Assembly (NCBI GenBank): GCA_947034895.1 | Contig: OX344763.1 | Span: 77,395,093-77,459,092 of the forward strand | Length of the DNA stretch: 64,000 bases | Direction: 5' to 3' | From: Rhytidiadelphus loreus | Taxonomy: Eukaryota > Streptophyta > Bryopsida > Hypnales > Hylocomiaceae | Shown: positions 9,724 through 22,690 of the stretch, in pieces | Numbering within the stretch: the stretch's first letter is position 1 | How the letters are laid out: each line of letters begins with the position of its first letter | The notes under the pieces: model-generated | Databases searched by the model: none | What the model was told of the DNA's origin: nothing | The model's input: the letters and a program-made list of their open reading frames with translations, nothing else | Position numbers and translations under genes: made by a program

Positions 9724-12700
9724 TGTCATAGCACAGGAAAGTCGAAATGCTTCTCTAAGACCGGAAAAGGCCCTAAAGTGACTCGTTTATCGTTCCCACA
9801 GAGATTTGTCACTGATTCTTAATAACCGGAAATACGGACAAGGATTACCACAACAACCCCAAGCAAAACCTACTCAAATCCGGTAGGAAAACTAAACTAA
9901 ACTATCCGGATAACCTCTAGATCTGAATCTAAGCTATTTCCTAACCCCTTGCTCTCTACAGTCTACCTACATTAAGGACCGGAACTAGAAACCAGGTAGC
10001 TAACTCAGTTTCCGGACTTCCTGTCAACGTAACCGGATTCGAGTTTAACCTCTGGACTAAGAGGGGTCTTCGTATTGTGCTTAAGGAAGGAAGCTGATTA
10101 CCTACCCTCTGCGTTTTATAGTGTCAAAAGTGCCACTTTCAAATAAACTAACAACAACACACACATATACTACTTAACCGACTTTCCTTCACAGCTAAAC
10201 CGGAAGATTCCGGATCAGCAGGTCACGCAAGGAAACCCAACTAAACAACCTAACAAATACTACAACGACGACCTATTGGAATAGTCTAAGATCCGGGTAG
10301 AATCCAGGACAGACGAAATGGAGAAATATCACATCTCCTTTAGTTTCCGGTTAACCGAAGAACTTATCAACCATTAAGCTTAGAGAGTTCCGGTAATTCG
10401 ACAGTTGCAACTCCTAGCCTACTGGGACCGTATTCAACTAATGGAATCTGAACCGATCACGCCATTTGGGATCAGGAAAACGTCATCTCACACAGACTTA
10501 CTTAAACTCCAGAATCCGGATAAACCCAACATCCGGGCACACTTCCCCTCTACCTATTCCTGCAATCCAAATGAACATATAATGACATAGTATGCCATCT
10601 AAGTACGCTCAGACACAAAAGGTGAATCAGAAAGTTCTGACTTGTATTGCACGATGCTAGGAAAGCAAGATCTGAAAAATGCACACTTAACAACTAAAAA
10701 TCTGAATCCTAAATAGTTTACAACCCAAGGGCTTTTACCGCCTAAGGAAAATCAAAAGTAAAACCCCAAGGGAATGACACGTGTCATTCTCCTTATCCTC
10801 ATCATAGTTGACTTCCTATCAGCCAACCCTTACCATAAAAAACGGATCTCAGGCAAGTTCAACAGAAATTCCCTACTCACCTAAAAAGCTACTTGGAAAC
10901 TACTTTTCCACCAAAAACTTAGGTTTTCAGCCGCCCACCTATTGTTCTACCTAACCCTAAAATCACTTCTTCTGCCGCTTAGTTGGAGTCTTCACTGAAG
11001 TTGTAGCCCCCTTCCTTGCTGGCTATTTCCGGGCAGAACCGAAAACACTCGAAGCCCTACGCTTCTTTGTCTTCGACTTTTGTGCCTTCAACTTGGTCTT
11101 GGTTCGCTTTGGAGTTGCTAATTCTTGGTCTGGATCGGAGTAGGGCTCAGATTCTTCCCCACTCCTGGAACCGGATTCTACCTCTTCTTCTTCAGATTCT
11201 TCTTCTTCTTCTTCTTCTTCGGACCCTAACTCAATGGGTTTCTTGTGCGACTCCGATCTTCTCTTTGCTGCTTCACTTGGAGACGGGGAAACGGCCGATT
11301 TCTTACTTTCCGGTGTTTCCCGACTATCTTCTTTGACTTTGGTCTGACCGCGAGTCTGAGATCCAAGTGTAGATACCCGATCCGCACCGGATTCTTGCAT
11401 AGCACTTCCTTTTGCTGGCGTGGTAACATCCACACTTCTTGGAGACTTTCCGGTTTTATCCCGACCCAATGGTGACATATGCCGACTATCCGATCGGGGA
11501 GGTTTGGCAGGAGTACCCTCCTTTCTTGCTGTGGTTTCCAGTTTCGATTCCGATTTCGGAGGCTGACTGCTCTCTCCCACTACATCCCTCAACTGAACGA
11601 GTAATTCTTCCAGTTGCGAATGGAAGGTAACTAGAACAGTAATGACTTTGTCCCCTATTTTTCCTTCCCCTTCTAAAACCTTTTCATCGAAGAGCTTGGC
11701 CTTGTTTAGTATTTCAGTTGGATATGCAGTAAACTTTGCAATCCGGTCGAGCATCTCCTTGATCAAATAGAGTTTTTCCTCACTTGATCACTCTCCTGAC
11801 TCCTCTCACTCAACTCCTTTTTCAAGGTGATCACCTCATCCATCAGTACATTGATTTTCGCGTTTCCGGCCCTACTCTCAACATCCCGAATGAGATTTCG
11901 GATTTGTTCCTCACATTGACTCACGAGGATGTCACCTAGCAATTTACACACCCGGACTATGGTACTTCTTTCTTTCTCATGACCCTTCCTAACTTGATTT
12001 AGATCCTTGATGATCTTCTTAAGCGGATCACTCCCCCAGACTGGGTCTCGTTCTTTTTTTTTTTAATGTTTCAGTTTATCCTTGCCGGAATCCCCGGAAG
12101 ACTCTTCCTGTCTCTCCACATTTTCTTCTTCTGAGTCTGCCTTCATATCGTGTGCTAGCCTTATTTCCTGAACCTTATACTCACGCCTTTCTTCTACTCT
12201 CATGCAGTCATGCGCGTGGTACAGGTGGTAAAGGAAAGGAGAAAGACTAGACGGCTTTGTTTTCCCTACTGCCTTACAAAGCTTTCCCACATGATCCCGC
12301 AAAACTAACCCCCAATCGACTTTACGGTCTCCGGACAGAGCACCGAAAATTGTATTGCCTAGAGTAATAGTTAACCGAGTACCCCTATCCGGACTAAGGA
12401 TGGGGACCAAGAATTCTAACACCCTCCTTTCCCGATCATCTTTGCACTCACTCACGGTATACCCATCCTTAGGGTGAGGAGGATTTAAAAACTTACCCAC
12501 CGCATACTTGTCTGTCCTTGAAGCGGGTCCTTCTCCTCCCCTTGTGAATTCGTAAACTTCCCGCTATACCACTTAGGTCCATTTGTCCGGAACTGCTCTC
12601 ATGGTCTTCTTCCACTTGTTCAACTGTGGATGTAACACTTCCCTTACCATCACTTCGTCTTTAAAATTCCAAGGTCTCTCCAGCAATCCGGTGCAGCCCA

Positions 12701-13385
12701 GCTGGCTCAAGTCCTCCAGCAGATCCGCTCGCAATGCTGCATCTTTCGGAATCATCGGACTGACGTGCTTAAACGATACTTTCACAGTCGCCTCTTCCGA
12801 CTCACTTCCGGTCATGGTTGTCTCCTCACTTCACACTACTGCAATAGTTCCTCACCACGCTCACTGTTTCAACTGAAAGTATTGAAACGTATACTATGTT
12901 GGGAAATCCCGGAAACTACTACACACGAGAGAAATAGCAAACAACAACGGAGGAGGCCGAAAATGTATACAGGAACCCTAAATGCCTTGGCTTTAAACTT
13001 TTCGATCGGGAAACCCCTACTTTCGTACCGTTTGATCCTACCATTCCTGCTAATTACCCGTTAATCCGACCGTTCCCTAATTGACGGATACCGTTGGTGG
13101 TTCTAATTAGCTCTAGCTGTCTCCCGATAGTCTAATCACCGACTCTATTCCCGATTCCGGTCCTGCATTGTGTTTCCCGATATCCTTGGTAGTTCCGGTT
13201 TTGTTGAATACTAATTTCCTGCTTAACTACTTTATCATTTTATGATTTTCCTATCTTCCGGTTTCCAATATTATGATATACACCCGGTTAAGTCATAGGA
13301 AATTTGAATTTCCTATTGAAAAAAAATAAAAAATAACTATAATTATATAGTATCTATACACCCAGAGTGATTTTGGGTCACGACA
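9724..13385 (-). mobile_element. Solo LTR, 3.66 kb, carrying its own ORF
   Basis: Bounded by TGTCATAG at the left and GGGTCACGACA at the right (TG...CA) and flanked on both sides by the 5-bp duplication ATAGC (9719-9723 and 13386-13390). No internal domain, primer-binding site or second LTR is present, so this fits a solo LTR left by recombination between two LTRs. Orientation is set by its ORF, which is homologous to the ORF in the 5' LTR at 36862-40242. Read on the minus strand, its final bases (ctatgaca) resemble the end of that LTR (catacgaca). An LTR of this size with coding capacity is unusual. Confidence 0.8.
11023..12815 (-). pseudogene. LTR-embedded ORF, copy 1 (function unknown)
   Basis: Reading from ATG at 12815: about 80 residues (MTGSESEE...), a stop and frame change near 12550-12573, then REVYEF...KFLNPPHPKDGY, a conserved block RRVLEFLVPILSPD and NTIFGA. 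An acidic stretch ends in a stop near 12063, followed by a coiled-coil-like segment (to 11763) and a second helical part (YPTEILNKAKLFDEK). The last part is a long Ser/Glu-rich tail ending in a basic KTKKRRASS C terminus at 11023. The same order occurs in the plus-strand copy at 37262-39137 (KFANPPHAKEGY, LLPILYSD, NTIFGA, LYNKVALYNEMK). I do not recognise the family. Acidic, coiled-coil and basic parts suggest a structural or nucleic-acid-associated protein, but that is speculation. Confidence 0.6.
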
Positions 13386-13426
13386 ATAGCCTCCAATATT
13401 TGTAGTAAATTCCTTATTAGTAGGTT

Positions 13427-14160
13427 GTGCAGTTCAGGTCGGTACCACCTAAACTGTACATAAAGACCAACACTAATCCTGACGGTTCAAAACAAATAGA
13501 AAAAAAGATTACAACTTACTTTGAAGTCAATGTTTAATATAACTCATGTCAATATGGGCTCATTAAGACAACAATAACATTTTGACAATAGTGATCGTGT
13601 TGTTTACTAATCATAACATTGATCTGGAACTCCATGTTTTTATGGTGTTTACATTATCTTAGAGACATTTGCAATTCAGGATGTAGCGACCTGAATTGCA
13701 CAATCCACCACATATGGAGTGACAAGAACATTCTTCAGGAATACTAATTTATATTGGTTACATCTACGATGTACAAGGATGCAAAATGTCTATACAAATC
13801 CAGTTTATGTCAACGCATCCTGTTGCATCCAGATCTACTTATTAAAAAAGCATAACTTTTCTGTTACTTGGCAATTATACAATATATGGTTTTGCAATTC
13901 AGGTTGATACCCCCTGATTTGCACTCTATGACCAACAATCAACCAAAACGTTTAGGCAATGTAGGTAAAAGATTATACCCCCTGTGGACCACAATGTTCA
14001 ATATATGGTGTTACAATTCAGGTTGATACGAGCTGATCTACACGATCAACCCGACCATAATACAGTATTTTTTAATCAACTAAGGCAGTGATCTAGAATC
14101 CACTAGTGTCAGCATTCCTCATATAAATTTCCAATTCAGGTCTTAGCAACCTGAATTGCA
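13427..14160. repeat. Cluster of five dispersed hairpin motifs
   Basis: Hairpins at 13427-13459, 13671-13700, 13894-13922, 14012-14042 and 14132-14160. The best pair GCAATTCAGG with CCTGAATTGC (13671) and CAATTCAGGT with ACCTGAATTG (14132) perfectly, around 7-9 nt loops whose sequences differ. Spacing is about 120-245 bp. The sequence between them is not obviously repeated, and no gene lies in the interval. Confidence 0.75.
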
Positions 14161-16980
14161 CAGTCGACTGTTAATCGTTGAATTAACCCGAGTTTCACGG
14201 TGGTAATTTCGGGATCCTATCCAACTGGAAAAAAAATATGCCAATCGAAATAAAATCACAGTCTTATATACTACGATAACGCTTTAGGAGTACCAACCAA
14301 TAACCGGGGTGGAGATCAACAGAAGTTAGCACTCTAATCATAATATACAGACAAATCCTCACTCGATTTGTCGGTAGCTTCTTGAGCAACGTGCTATCAA
14401 TCTACAACTATGCATTTTGTCACATTATTCATTTCACGCTGGAGCTTTCAGTTCCAAAGTAGGATATGCATCACCTAGCACTCCACTATATTCCGGTGCA
14501 GTCAAGATTCACGGTCTTCATAACCAATTCAATTGATCATTTCCTGAAAGTTGTACTTTAGATGGAGTCAAGTTCAATGAAAAACATTATTTGTATTGGT
14601 CATAAGAAAAATGATATTAAGCACAGAACTTGACGGGGATTCTTGGATTGGGACCACTGGAAGTCCGAGAGAACACACTGGAAGTTTGAGAGAGCACATT
14701 GGAAGTCCGATGAGCACCTTTGTTTTTTCAATGTAATCTGTATTTTTTTAAACTCAACTATCTATCACATCGTCAATTGTTAGCCAACGCTGCCACGACT
14801 CCGATTCCGCTGTGTCCATGAAGAGCCTCAATTTTCTTCCATAAGCTGCACCCCCAATTGCACCAATGTCGTTTTGGGACGAAGCTCGAATGCTCGCTAC
14901 TCTGCAGCAGTGATACCACCACCATCATACTTCAAAGGGGTGAAATGCTGTCCTTTTCCTTTAGAATGAAGTATTGTGTTGTGCTGATCTACAGTTGCAT
15001 ATATTGAATATGTTCTATTTTCACGTGCATTACTAAAGTAGGAAATTCTGGAAATTGGACATTCTTGATAGCTGGTATGGATTGTTAGGTTCACTTCTAG
15101 GACCTCAAAATGCCCTTCTCATTTCAAATGATGATGCGCAGGCTTGTAGCTAAGCAAAGTGTAGTGCAACCAGAGGCAATCTCACGACCTATTACTCACT
15201 TCAAAAAGCATCACAACAAAAGTCAAGGAAGACATCTAGCTGCTCATTAGATGCGTCCATAACCCAATGCGATTGAAGCGCAGTTACCTGTGAAATAGAG
15301 AGATTCAAAAGCCACTTCAGGACCCGCCTCACTAGCACTCCGTGGTTCTAGGAGTTCAAGTTCTTGTCCTCCCTCCTGTCGCCATGTAAGTCAAAATAAA
15401 TCAAGAATTCTTCCGATCTATGGAACCCACGACGAGAAGTTCTTCAGAAACTTACATCTTCTTTAATCTAATACGTATTGCAAAGATTAAAATGCTTAGA
15501 ATGCATGAACTCCACACTAGAATCACAAAAGCACGAAGTAAATAATACAAAGTAGGTTTGGTGCAACTCTCACCTGCAAGCACGAGACGCCTCCACAAAG
15601 ATTGTTGAGATCCAAAACTTCAACAACAACGTCATACAACTGTGAACAATTGACGAACTGAGTGTGGAAAGAGTATCAGTGGAGCTTGTGGAATGACAGT
15701 ACAAATGCCGAAGGTGGATGTTTAAGCACATGAGAGTCAGAGAGACCTCTTGGTGGGAGAAAGAACGCGCGTAAGATTTTCAATTCCTGTAATTTCTTGG
15801 CAAACTTCTAAATGCGGAGCCGGATTTTCGTTGGTCTTTCCTACGAGCACCTTTCCGAGAATTTTGTGGAGCTGGAATTTTGTGGACCGGATTCTCTTCG
15901 AGGAATTTGCTTTAGCTTGCTAGCAACTTTCCGGTATCATGTGGAGGCGGATTTTCATGCAAGAATCTACTTCCGCCAGCTAGCGCCATTTCTTAAGCCA
16001 GATCTTGTGGGAAAAAATCTCTTTTCTTCACTCTATATGATTCTCATTGGCTATGAGTCGTTGACTTCCACGGGCACAGTGTCTCTTCTGACACAGGCTG
16101 CATATATCGGCATTCTACTCAGCTTGCAATGTCCAATAACAACCCCAAAGTCATTTTTTTGCTTTTTGCTACGTTGCAGTATTGAGTCTATCGGCACCAC
16201 AGCTAGTGGCATATGACTTTTAATCGAACAAGCCCGGACTCATCATTTTCTTGAAAACAAGCACCGCATACTTTGTATCAATGTATTTTTTAATTTTTTC
16301 CATTGGTAGAGCAATTGGCACCCTAGAATGCAGTCAAGTAAAGAAAAAATGGATAGAATCATTCGAATTAATATTCTCATCCAAAATTTATCTATCATAA
16401 GGCACTTTCATCCAAATACGTACTGGCTATCACTAGTATTTTTTTAGAAGACTTTAGCGATTTAATCCATATTTTTGCCCATTTTTTAAAATGTAAGAGT
16501 AGCCAACCCCCTAAACAAGGTAGTTTCTAGTGACAATTCGCCAATAAAAAATTCATTGCTTGGTATTGGTAATAACGATTGCTTGATAAGTGATACATAA
16601 ATATAAATCATCATTCTTATTACATATGAACATAGAAAATCCATTACCACCGCCATTTAAATTTTGAGGAAAAGCCATGAGCCACATGTAAGACTTTCCT
16701 CCAGATTAGTGGCCATGTGCATGTCTATGTCCATTTTGCAAAGTTTTTTTTATATGATTGTGTGTGTTCTTCAAGTTCATGGATTCAATTTTTATACAGT
16801 CTCATACCATTATCAATTACATGAGAACCTCTTAGTCATCAATCCTACCACAATATAATGTTGATTTTTCCATTTTGCACATTCTTCAAGTTATCAACAA
16901 TGCATAAGCCATGAAGTGGTTCGTTTATAATTCAAAGAAAACTAAGGCATTTCCCAAGTTTTCAGCCTATTATATCAACC
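14161..16980. other. Non-coding stretch, small repeats only
   Basis: No supported gene. A short tandem repeat (ggaagtccgagagaacacactg-like unit, three copies) lies at about 14655-14720. An open frame of 134 codons at 15812-16216 has no recognisable motif and overlaps internally repetitive sequence (ggcggattttc, ctagc), so I did not call it. Confidence 0.4.
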
Positions 16981-16982
16981 GG

Positions 16983-17953
16983 GTCAAAAATGTAATCTCA
17001 TGACCACCAAACGTGAAAGTAAAATTTGCGGAATGAACTTAGCCCTGTACTTTAATGTTCCAAAAATGTAATCTCATGAAATTCACGTAAAAAAAAATGG
17101 GAAACAAGTTGTGCAAGTTGCAATTATTCATTAATTCAAAAATTCAAAAAAATTTGCAATTGGTGGTCACTTTGAATGACCACCAAACGTGAAAGTAAAA
17201 TTTGGGGTATAAACTAGGTCCTGTACTTTAATGTCCCATAAATGTAATCTCATGAAATTCACGTTAAAAAAAAATGGGAAACAAGTTGTGCAAGTTGCAA
17301 TTATTCATTCATTCAAGGATTCAAAAAAATTTGCAATTGGTGGTCACTTTGAATGACCACCAAACGTGAAAGTAAAATTTGTGGTATGAACTTAGCCATA
17401 TACTTTAATGTCCCCAAAATGAAATCTCATGAAATTCACGTAAAAATAAATGAGAAACATGTTCTGTAAGTTGCAATTATTCATAAAGTCACAAATTAAA
17501 AAAAAATTGCAATAGGTGGTCACTTTAAATGACTTCATCCGTGAAAGTAAAATTTGCGGTATGAACTTTGATTAATACTTTAATGTCCAAATAAAAAGAA
17601 ATCTCATGAAATTCACGTAAAAAAATATGGAAAACATGTTGTGCAAGTTGCAATTATTCATAAAGTCACGAATTAGAAAAAATTTGCAATTGGTGTTTAC
17701 TTAAAATGACCACCAAACGTGAAAGTAAAAATTGGGGCATGAACCTTGGTTAATACTTTAATGTCCACAAAAATATAATTTCATGAAATTCACGTAAAAA
17801 AAAATGGGAAACAAGTTGTGCAAGTTGCAATTATTTATTACTTCAAGAATTCAAAAAAATTTGCAATTGGTGGTCACTTTGAATGACCACCAAACGTGAA
17901 AGTAAAATTTGCGGTATGAACTTAGCTCTGTACTTTAATGTCCCAAAAAATAT
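16983..17953 (-). repeat. Diverged 176-bp satellite block, inverted
   Basis: About 5.5 tandem units of 175-178 bp, each starting gaccaccaaacgtgaaag (17002, 17178, then roughly every 177 bp). Its reverse complement matches the 45.4-64.0 kb satellite throughout: attcaaagtgaccaccaa, aataattgcaacttgcac, acgtgaatttcatga and cattaaagtaca all occur in order. Units differ from each other more than units of the main array do, indicating an older or non-homogenised block in the opposite orientation. Confidence 0.85.
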
Positions 17954-18471
17954 AATACATAAATTTTTATTTCATATTCCAAATTGAGTATTTTGAAAAA
18001 CATTGTATTCAATATGTAACACACAAATATAGTACAAAATCATACTTGTCTTTGGAGGAAGATGCCATACAAGGGATAGTATATGTTATATAGTAGATTG
18101 GACAATGAATGTGCCTGTGCAGAATTTGGATTGGAGATCATGTTGTATTGATGCTATTAAATTGTGAAACTCTAAATGTCATTTGTGATTGCAAAAATTC
18201 AAGAATCTGTATGTTGAATATGGTGATTGTCTGAGAATGCTTGTATTGCATGAAGTGCATGTGAAGGTCAAGATAAAATTGTCATAAGGAAGTAGAGGAA
18301 GTTAAGTATCAATATGCATATTTAACTTGTATTTGTTATGAGAAAGATGAATAAAAAGTTGATACAATTTGAGGTCATAGGAAGTTCCTTAAAATTTATT
18401 TTGTCCCCCGAGGTGACAATGACCTTTAAAGAGTTAAATGGTTTACGGAACAAAAATCTCGTGTTCACCTA
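17954..18471. other. Non-coding, probably part of an inserted element
   Basis: No gene seen. It lies between the inverted satellite block and a satellite scrap at 19440, so it may belong to a CACTA element that inserted into the satellite. Confidence 0.35.
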
Positions 18472-18710
18472 GGGGCCCTAAGTATTACATCTGGAGGTCC
18501 TAAGTGTGTCAACTGGGGCCCCAAGTGCTACAGTTGCAGCTCCCAAGGGTCTCAATTGGGGCCCTAAGTGCTACACATAGGGGTCCCCAAGGTCTCTACT
18601 GGGGCCCTAAGTGCTACATTTGGGGGTTCCAAGTGTCTCAACTGGGGCGCCAAATGCTACAACAAGGGGGCCCAAAGGTCTCAACTAGGTCCCCAAGTGC
18701 TACACCTAGG
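18472..18710 (+). repeat. 43-bp minisatellite, about 5.5 copies
   Basis: Five units of exactly 43 bp beginning ggggcccyaag and ending tctcaact, plus a partial sixth. The unit length is not a multiple of three, so the open frame across it is not meaningful. Confidence 0.85.
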
Positions 18711-18835
18711 ACTTGAATGGAAGGGGAAAAATTTGAATTGACTACCTTTTCCTTGGGCTACCTCAAAACAAAAAACAATAATAATAATAATAGAAAAAAA
18801 GGAGTAGAGAAAATGACTATCAAAAGAATATGAAT

Positions 18836-19437
18836 GCAAAATACAATTGAAGCAAAATTATGACTAGGCACTGACCTACTACTAGAACTTCCCAAATTTT
18901 TGTCATGGTACCCGTAAAAGAAAAGGTCACTTACTAGGAAATATGACTGCCAAAAAAATATGACTGGAAAATATGACTGACAAAAAAATATGACTGCACA
19001 ATATGACTGGCAAAAAAATATGACTAGAAAATATGACTAACAGAAAAATATGACTGCAAAATACAACTTAAGCAAAATTGCGACTAGGTACTCACCTACC
19101 ACTAGAACTGTCCAAATTTTCATCGTGCTACCCGAAAAAAAAAAAAAAATACCAAAGAAATATGACTGCAAAATATGACTAAAGAAAAAATATGACTGGT
19201 AATATGACTTAGCGTTCCCTAAACATGTTCCCAATCGTTCCCTAAGAAATACTTTTGTGTTCCCCATGAACGAATAGTATACGTATATAAAGTACAAACT
19301 CAAAATATGACTGACAGTCATATTTTGCAGTCATATTTCTCCCCAAGGTATTGGCATGCTAGAATATGATTGCGAGTAGTCGTCAGTCATTCTCAGTCAT
19401 ATTTCTGCAGTCATAAAACACTGCCGTTGTTGTAGTG
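18836..19437. mobile_element. One end of a CACTA element with subterminal repeats
   Basis: The terminus is at 19437 (...CCGTTGTTGTAGTG; reverse complement CACTACAACAACGG). Inside it are about 16 copies of ATATGACT in one orientation or AGTCATAT in the other (18938-19410), a pattern typical of CACTA subterminal regions. An 88-bp block is directly duplicated (about 18836-18925 and 19056-19140). The opposite CACTA terminus was not located, so the left limit given is only where the recognisable repeats begin. Confidence 0.55.
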
Positions 19438-19475
19438 CTTGGTTAATACTTTAATGTCCAAAAAAATGTAAATTT
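19438..19475 (-). repeat. Scrap of the 176-bp satellite
   Basis: The words cttggttaatactttaatg and ccaaaaaaatgtaa match the inverted satellite units near 17730-17765. This suggests that an insertion separated it from the main block. Confidence 0.55.
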
Positions 19476-21950
19476 TTTTATAGCCCTTAGTAATGTACCA
19501 GAAGCGTACATTCTAGGAAGTGAGCCAATTGTATGAAGATCTTATCTTCTTAACTTAACACACATCTTCGTAAGTTGCTTTTAAGTCTGCATTGTTACTA
19601 ACATTTGAACGTCGTTGCACTAAGTTTATAAGTGAAGTGGAATAGGAAAATCATTACTTGCAAATCCATTGTCTAAGACTTAATTTGGCGATACTAAATT
19701 TCTTTGTTTTGACATGTTTCAAGGTCGGCAGAATGGAGTTGAAGACTGATACATGTGCAATTTGAAAATTGAAGGTTTTTTTGGTAGATGACTCAAATGA
19801 ACTCTTTATGAAATGTTTGGTTGATGTTCATCCCGAATGTCTTTCTTCGTGTGTGCATCCAATTTTTGTGTAGCTAAAAGGATCAAAGTATTGTATGCCT
19901 TCAGTGATATAATTGGTTGCATTTAAATTTCTGCCAAGTCATGTGTGAAGACTATTGCGTGCTCGATTTTGTTGTTTTTGTGGTTTTGGATTAAAGAGGA
20001 TCAACTTGGAATCTAAGCTGGTGGATAGTTCTCATAAAGATATGTGCATGATTAGTTTACTTTGATGGTCACTGTTGTAAAATTGAAAATTAATTTGTTT
20101 ACTTAACAATCTCTATATTTAACTATTAAATTTATATTTAGAAGATGCTATTTGCATTGTTGTGAAGAAAAATTTGAGCGAGGAGATCATGGCCGTCCAA
20201 ACCGCAGTACCAGTTACAAAGTGCTACACAATGATCTCAGAACGGGCTAAATTAAGCTCAGTTGCTACTTAATTTTTTTGTGCCCTCTGTTAGTGTAAAT
20301 TCAAAAAAATCTTCTAAAAATGAACATTGACTCCTTCAACCAAAGAGAAGGCCGACGTGGGGACTGGTTGAATTCGGGTTCTAAATCCCGCCGCTACAGT
20401 ACAAAAAAAAGAAAATATGAAAAACCTTTTTCCGGCACGCGCGGGGAGTGGTAGCGAAGCCTTCTGTGCCTGTCATTGACGACGAAAAGGGAGAGCATAA
20501 GTAGTGCAATGGTGGTGGCTTTTAGGGTTTGATTTTTTTAGCTTGGAAGTAAGGGTCGCGGAGCTGCAAAGCGAGGATGCTGCGAAGTCAAGTCGCGAAG
20601 GTGCAAAGTCAAGTCGCTGCAAAGTGAGGATTGTGGAGCTTGGAATTTAGGGTCGCCAAGGTGCGAAGTCAGGTCATGGAATTGCGAAGTCTGCAACTTG
20701 AAAAATACGTCCCGAGGAAATCTTTGAGAAACACGTTTTATGTTTGTGGTTCGTCGTGAATTCAGTTTTCTTGAATCTTCCGATGTCCTTGAGATTTTGT
20801 TTAGGGTCGATTTCATGTAGGGATTTCTATGGAGATCGATTTTGCTCGGTGTCGGTCTTGCTCGGTGTGCTATTTCAGATTTGTTTTTTGTTAGAAAATG
20901 CAAAAATGCTTTTTTCGTAGTAAAAGAGGCCAAGAAATTAGTTGCTTAGGCTCACGTACGGTTCGGAAGCCGAGCTCCATAGTGCCGAATCTTGACCACC
21001 CGGAAGCACGGAAACAGAACCTCAGAACGTGCAGGTAGATCAACTGAAGATTGAATCGCTTAAAGAAAACATCTAAGACTGTTTTGAGCGACGCTAGGGT
21101 TTACGGTATAGTCGTAATCATGTTAGGGTTTAGTGTGCTTTTGGTTTCCCCTGTCCGTCTCTTCTGAGTTGTGACCCGAACCCCGAACATCACCTTTCTC
21201 CGTCTCTTGTGAGAGTAAGAGTCCCTGGAAACTAAGGTCTAGAAAAAACGAAACTAAGGTGGAAGCATCCTTAGATTCACGACAACATTTTTTACATTGC
21301 GGCCATCACAGTACCTGAATGATTCATTATATCCTGGCCATTGATAGGTACAAATTGCTAGACAAGGAAGGAGGCAACCGAACTATCACAACTCGTGAAT
21401 TTTGAACTACAGGTTTAATCCCAAGCCTCGTTGGCTTCAGCTGATGCAATTAGTAAGTAGTAGCTAGAGACCTTCAGACACTGTTCACTTGTTAAAAAAC
21501 CGTGAATTTTCGAGTGTAGATTCAAGAGCTCCACCTTCATTACCAATTCGACTAGACCACAAGCCTTGTAGCTGTCGATCATACACTGTACGTGAATTGC
21601 CAAATACACATCAATTAATTTTGTTACACAGGCTTCACCTACTTCAGCAAATTTGAGTAGACCTTGATTAAGGCTTATAGTTCTGCATCTACAGGTTCAC
21701 AGTCATGTACAATCTGCGGATTGATTTCCAGCATCGTGACTAGCGCTACTTACAAGGACATTTAATACTAATCGGATCGACTTCGCTACTTAACGTCCTG
21801 GAAGTCAGCCATAGCCAAGCTAGATGGAATGATCCAAAGATTTGCAACGAGATTGGGGTACTCGTAATGATGAAATTGGGTGCAATGATATCTTCAGCAT
21901 GAGCAGGGGTCGCACGAGCAAGGTCAACTAGGGTCCATTTTGATTTTGTC
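19476..21950. other. Non-coding stretch, no supported gene
   Basis: Short frames only. Around 20550-20690 short phrases (gcgaagtcaagtcgc, gtgcaaagtcaagtcgc) recur, and agggttt words typical of plant leader regions appear near 20520 and 21097-21130, so an unrecognised transcript is possible. Confidence 0.35.
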
Positions 21951-22023
21951 TAGTTGCAATCAATGATCGATCTATTCATGATCCCAGTTGCAGTTAGTGA
22001 TCGATATATTCATGATCCCAGTT
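21951..22023 (+). repeat. Two-copy tandem repeat, about 35 bp
   Basis: The phrase tgatcgat.tattcatgatcccagtt occurs twice in succession. Confidence 0.7.
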
Positions 22024-22595
22024 TTGTATATTCACGTGCAGGACTCTAGCTCCAGTTAAAGCTGTATGCGGAATTGCGGTTTGCGGACGTGGAGGCTTGT
22101 GGATTTTGTGGTGAGCTTCATTTTGAACGTTTGAGCTTCATTTAGGAAGTGTTGCATTCAAGCAATGGGAGTTTCTTTGGTCACCTTCAGCCTATCTCCT
22201 TGCAACTTTTTTGCTTCCAAAAGGGTGTTTTGATTTATAACACTTGTTCTTTGATTTGTAGCACCTGTTGATACCGTGTGCGCAGTTGGGCTGCCCCTGC
22301 GATTTTGGATGTTGCTCCATACAGAGCAAATCTTTCATTTCTAGTTTGTAACTGAAGTCTTTGTCATGTAGTTGAATGTGTGATATCACCTACGTGTACA
22401 GCTCTTTCGAGTTGTGTACAGGATTTAAAACTTTGGTTAGAGGTGCAATGGTATCTTCTGGTTTCCATTGTGTGTGTGGATTTCTTGACGTTGCTAATCG
22501 AATCATGGATAACTCCTGTTTACTCGTTGTTTGTTTTCTTTAGGTCTCAAAAAGGGTTTGGATATTTTTGTGACCAGATGATCAGAACTCTAAAT
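22024..22595. other. No supported gene
   Basis: Only short incidental frames on both strands; no motif was recognised. Confidence 0.4.
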
Positions 22596-22690
22596 GTGAA
22601 GCTTGAATTCCGAGACTTCTGAAGCTTGAATTGTGAGTCTGAAGCTTAGGTCGGAGTCTGAAGCAGAATGTGAAGCTTGAATTTTGAGTC
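22596..22690 (+). repeat. Degenerate tandem repeat of gaagcttgaattntgagtct
   Basis: Four to five imperfect copies of a 19-25 bp unit centred on gaagcttgaatt and gagtct. Confidence 0.6.

Noticed and set aside
11016..11475. Plus-strand Leu-rich open frames opposite the solo-LTR gene
   Set aside because: They are the complement of the Glu/Ser-rich coding region on the minus strand.
15812..16216. 134-codon open frame
   Set aside because: No recognisable motif, lies on internally repetitive DNA, and no splice or promoter context.
18504..18716. 70-codon open frame across the 43-bp minisatellite
   Set aside because: The unit length is not a multiple of three, so the peptide does not repeat; incidental.
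20538..20933. 131-codon minus-strand open frame
   Set aside because: Low-complexity composition from short repeated phrases (gcgaagtcaagtcgc); no domain.
20949..20976. ctcacgtacggttcgg resembling the 3' strand of group II intron domain V
   Set aside because: The complementary 5' strand of domain V is absent and no intron ORF or exon context is present; likely chance or a tiny organellar scrap.
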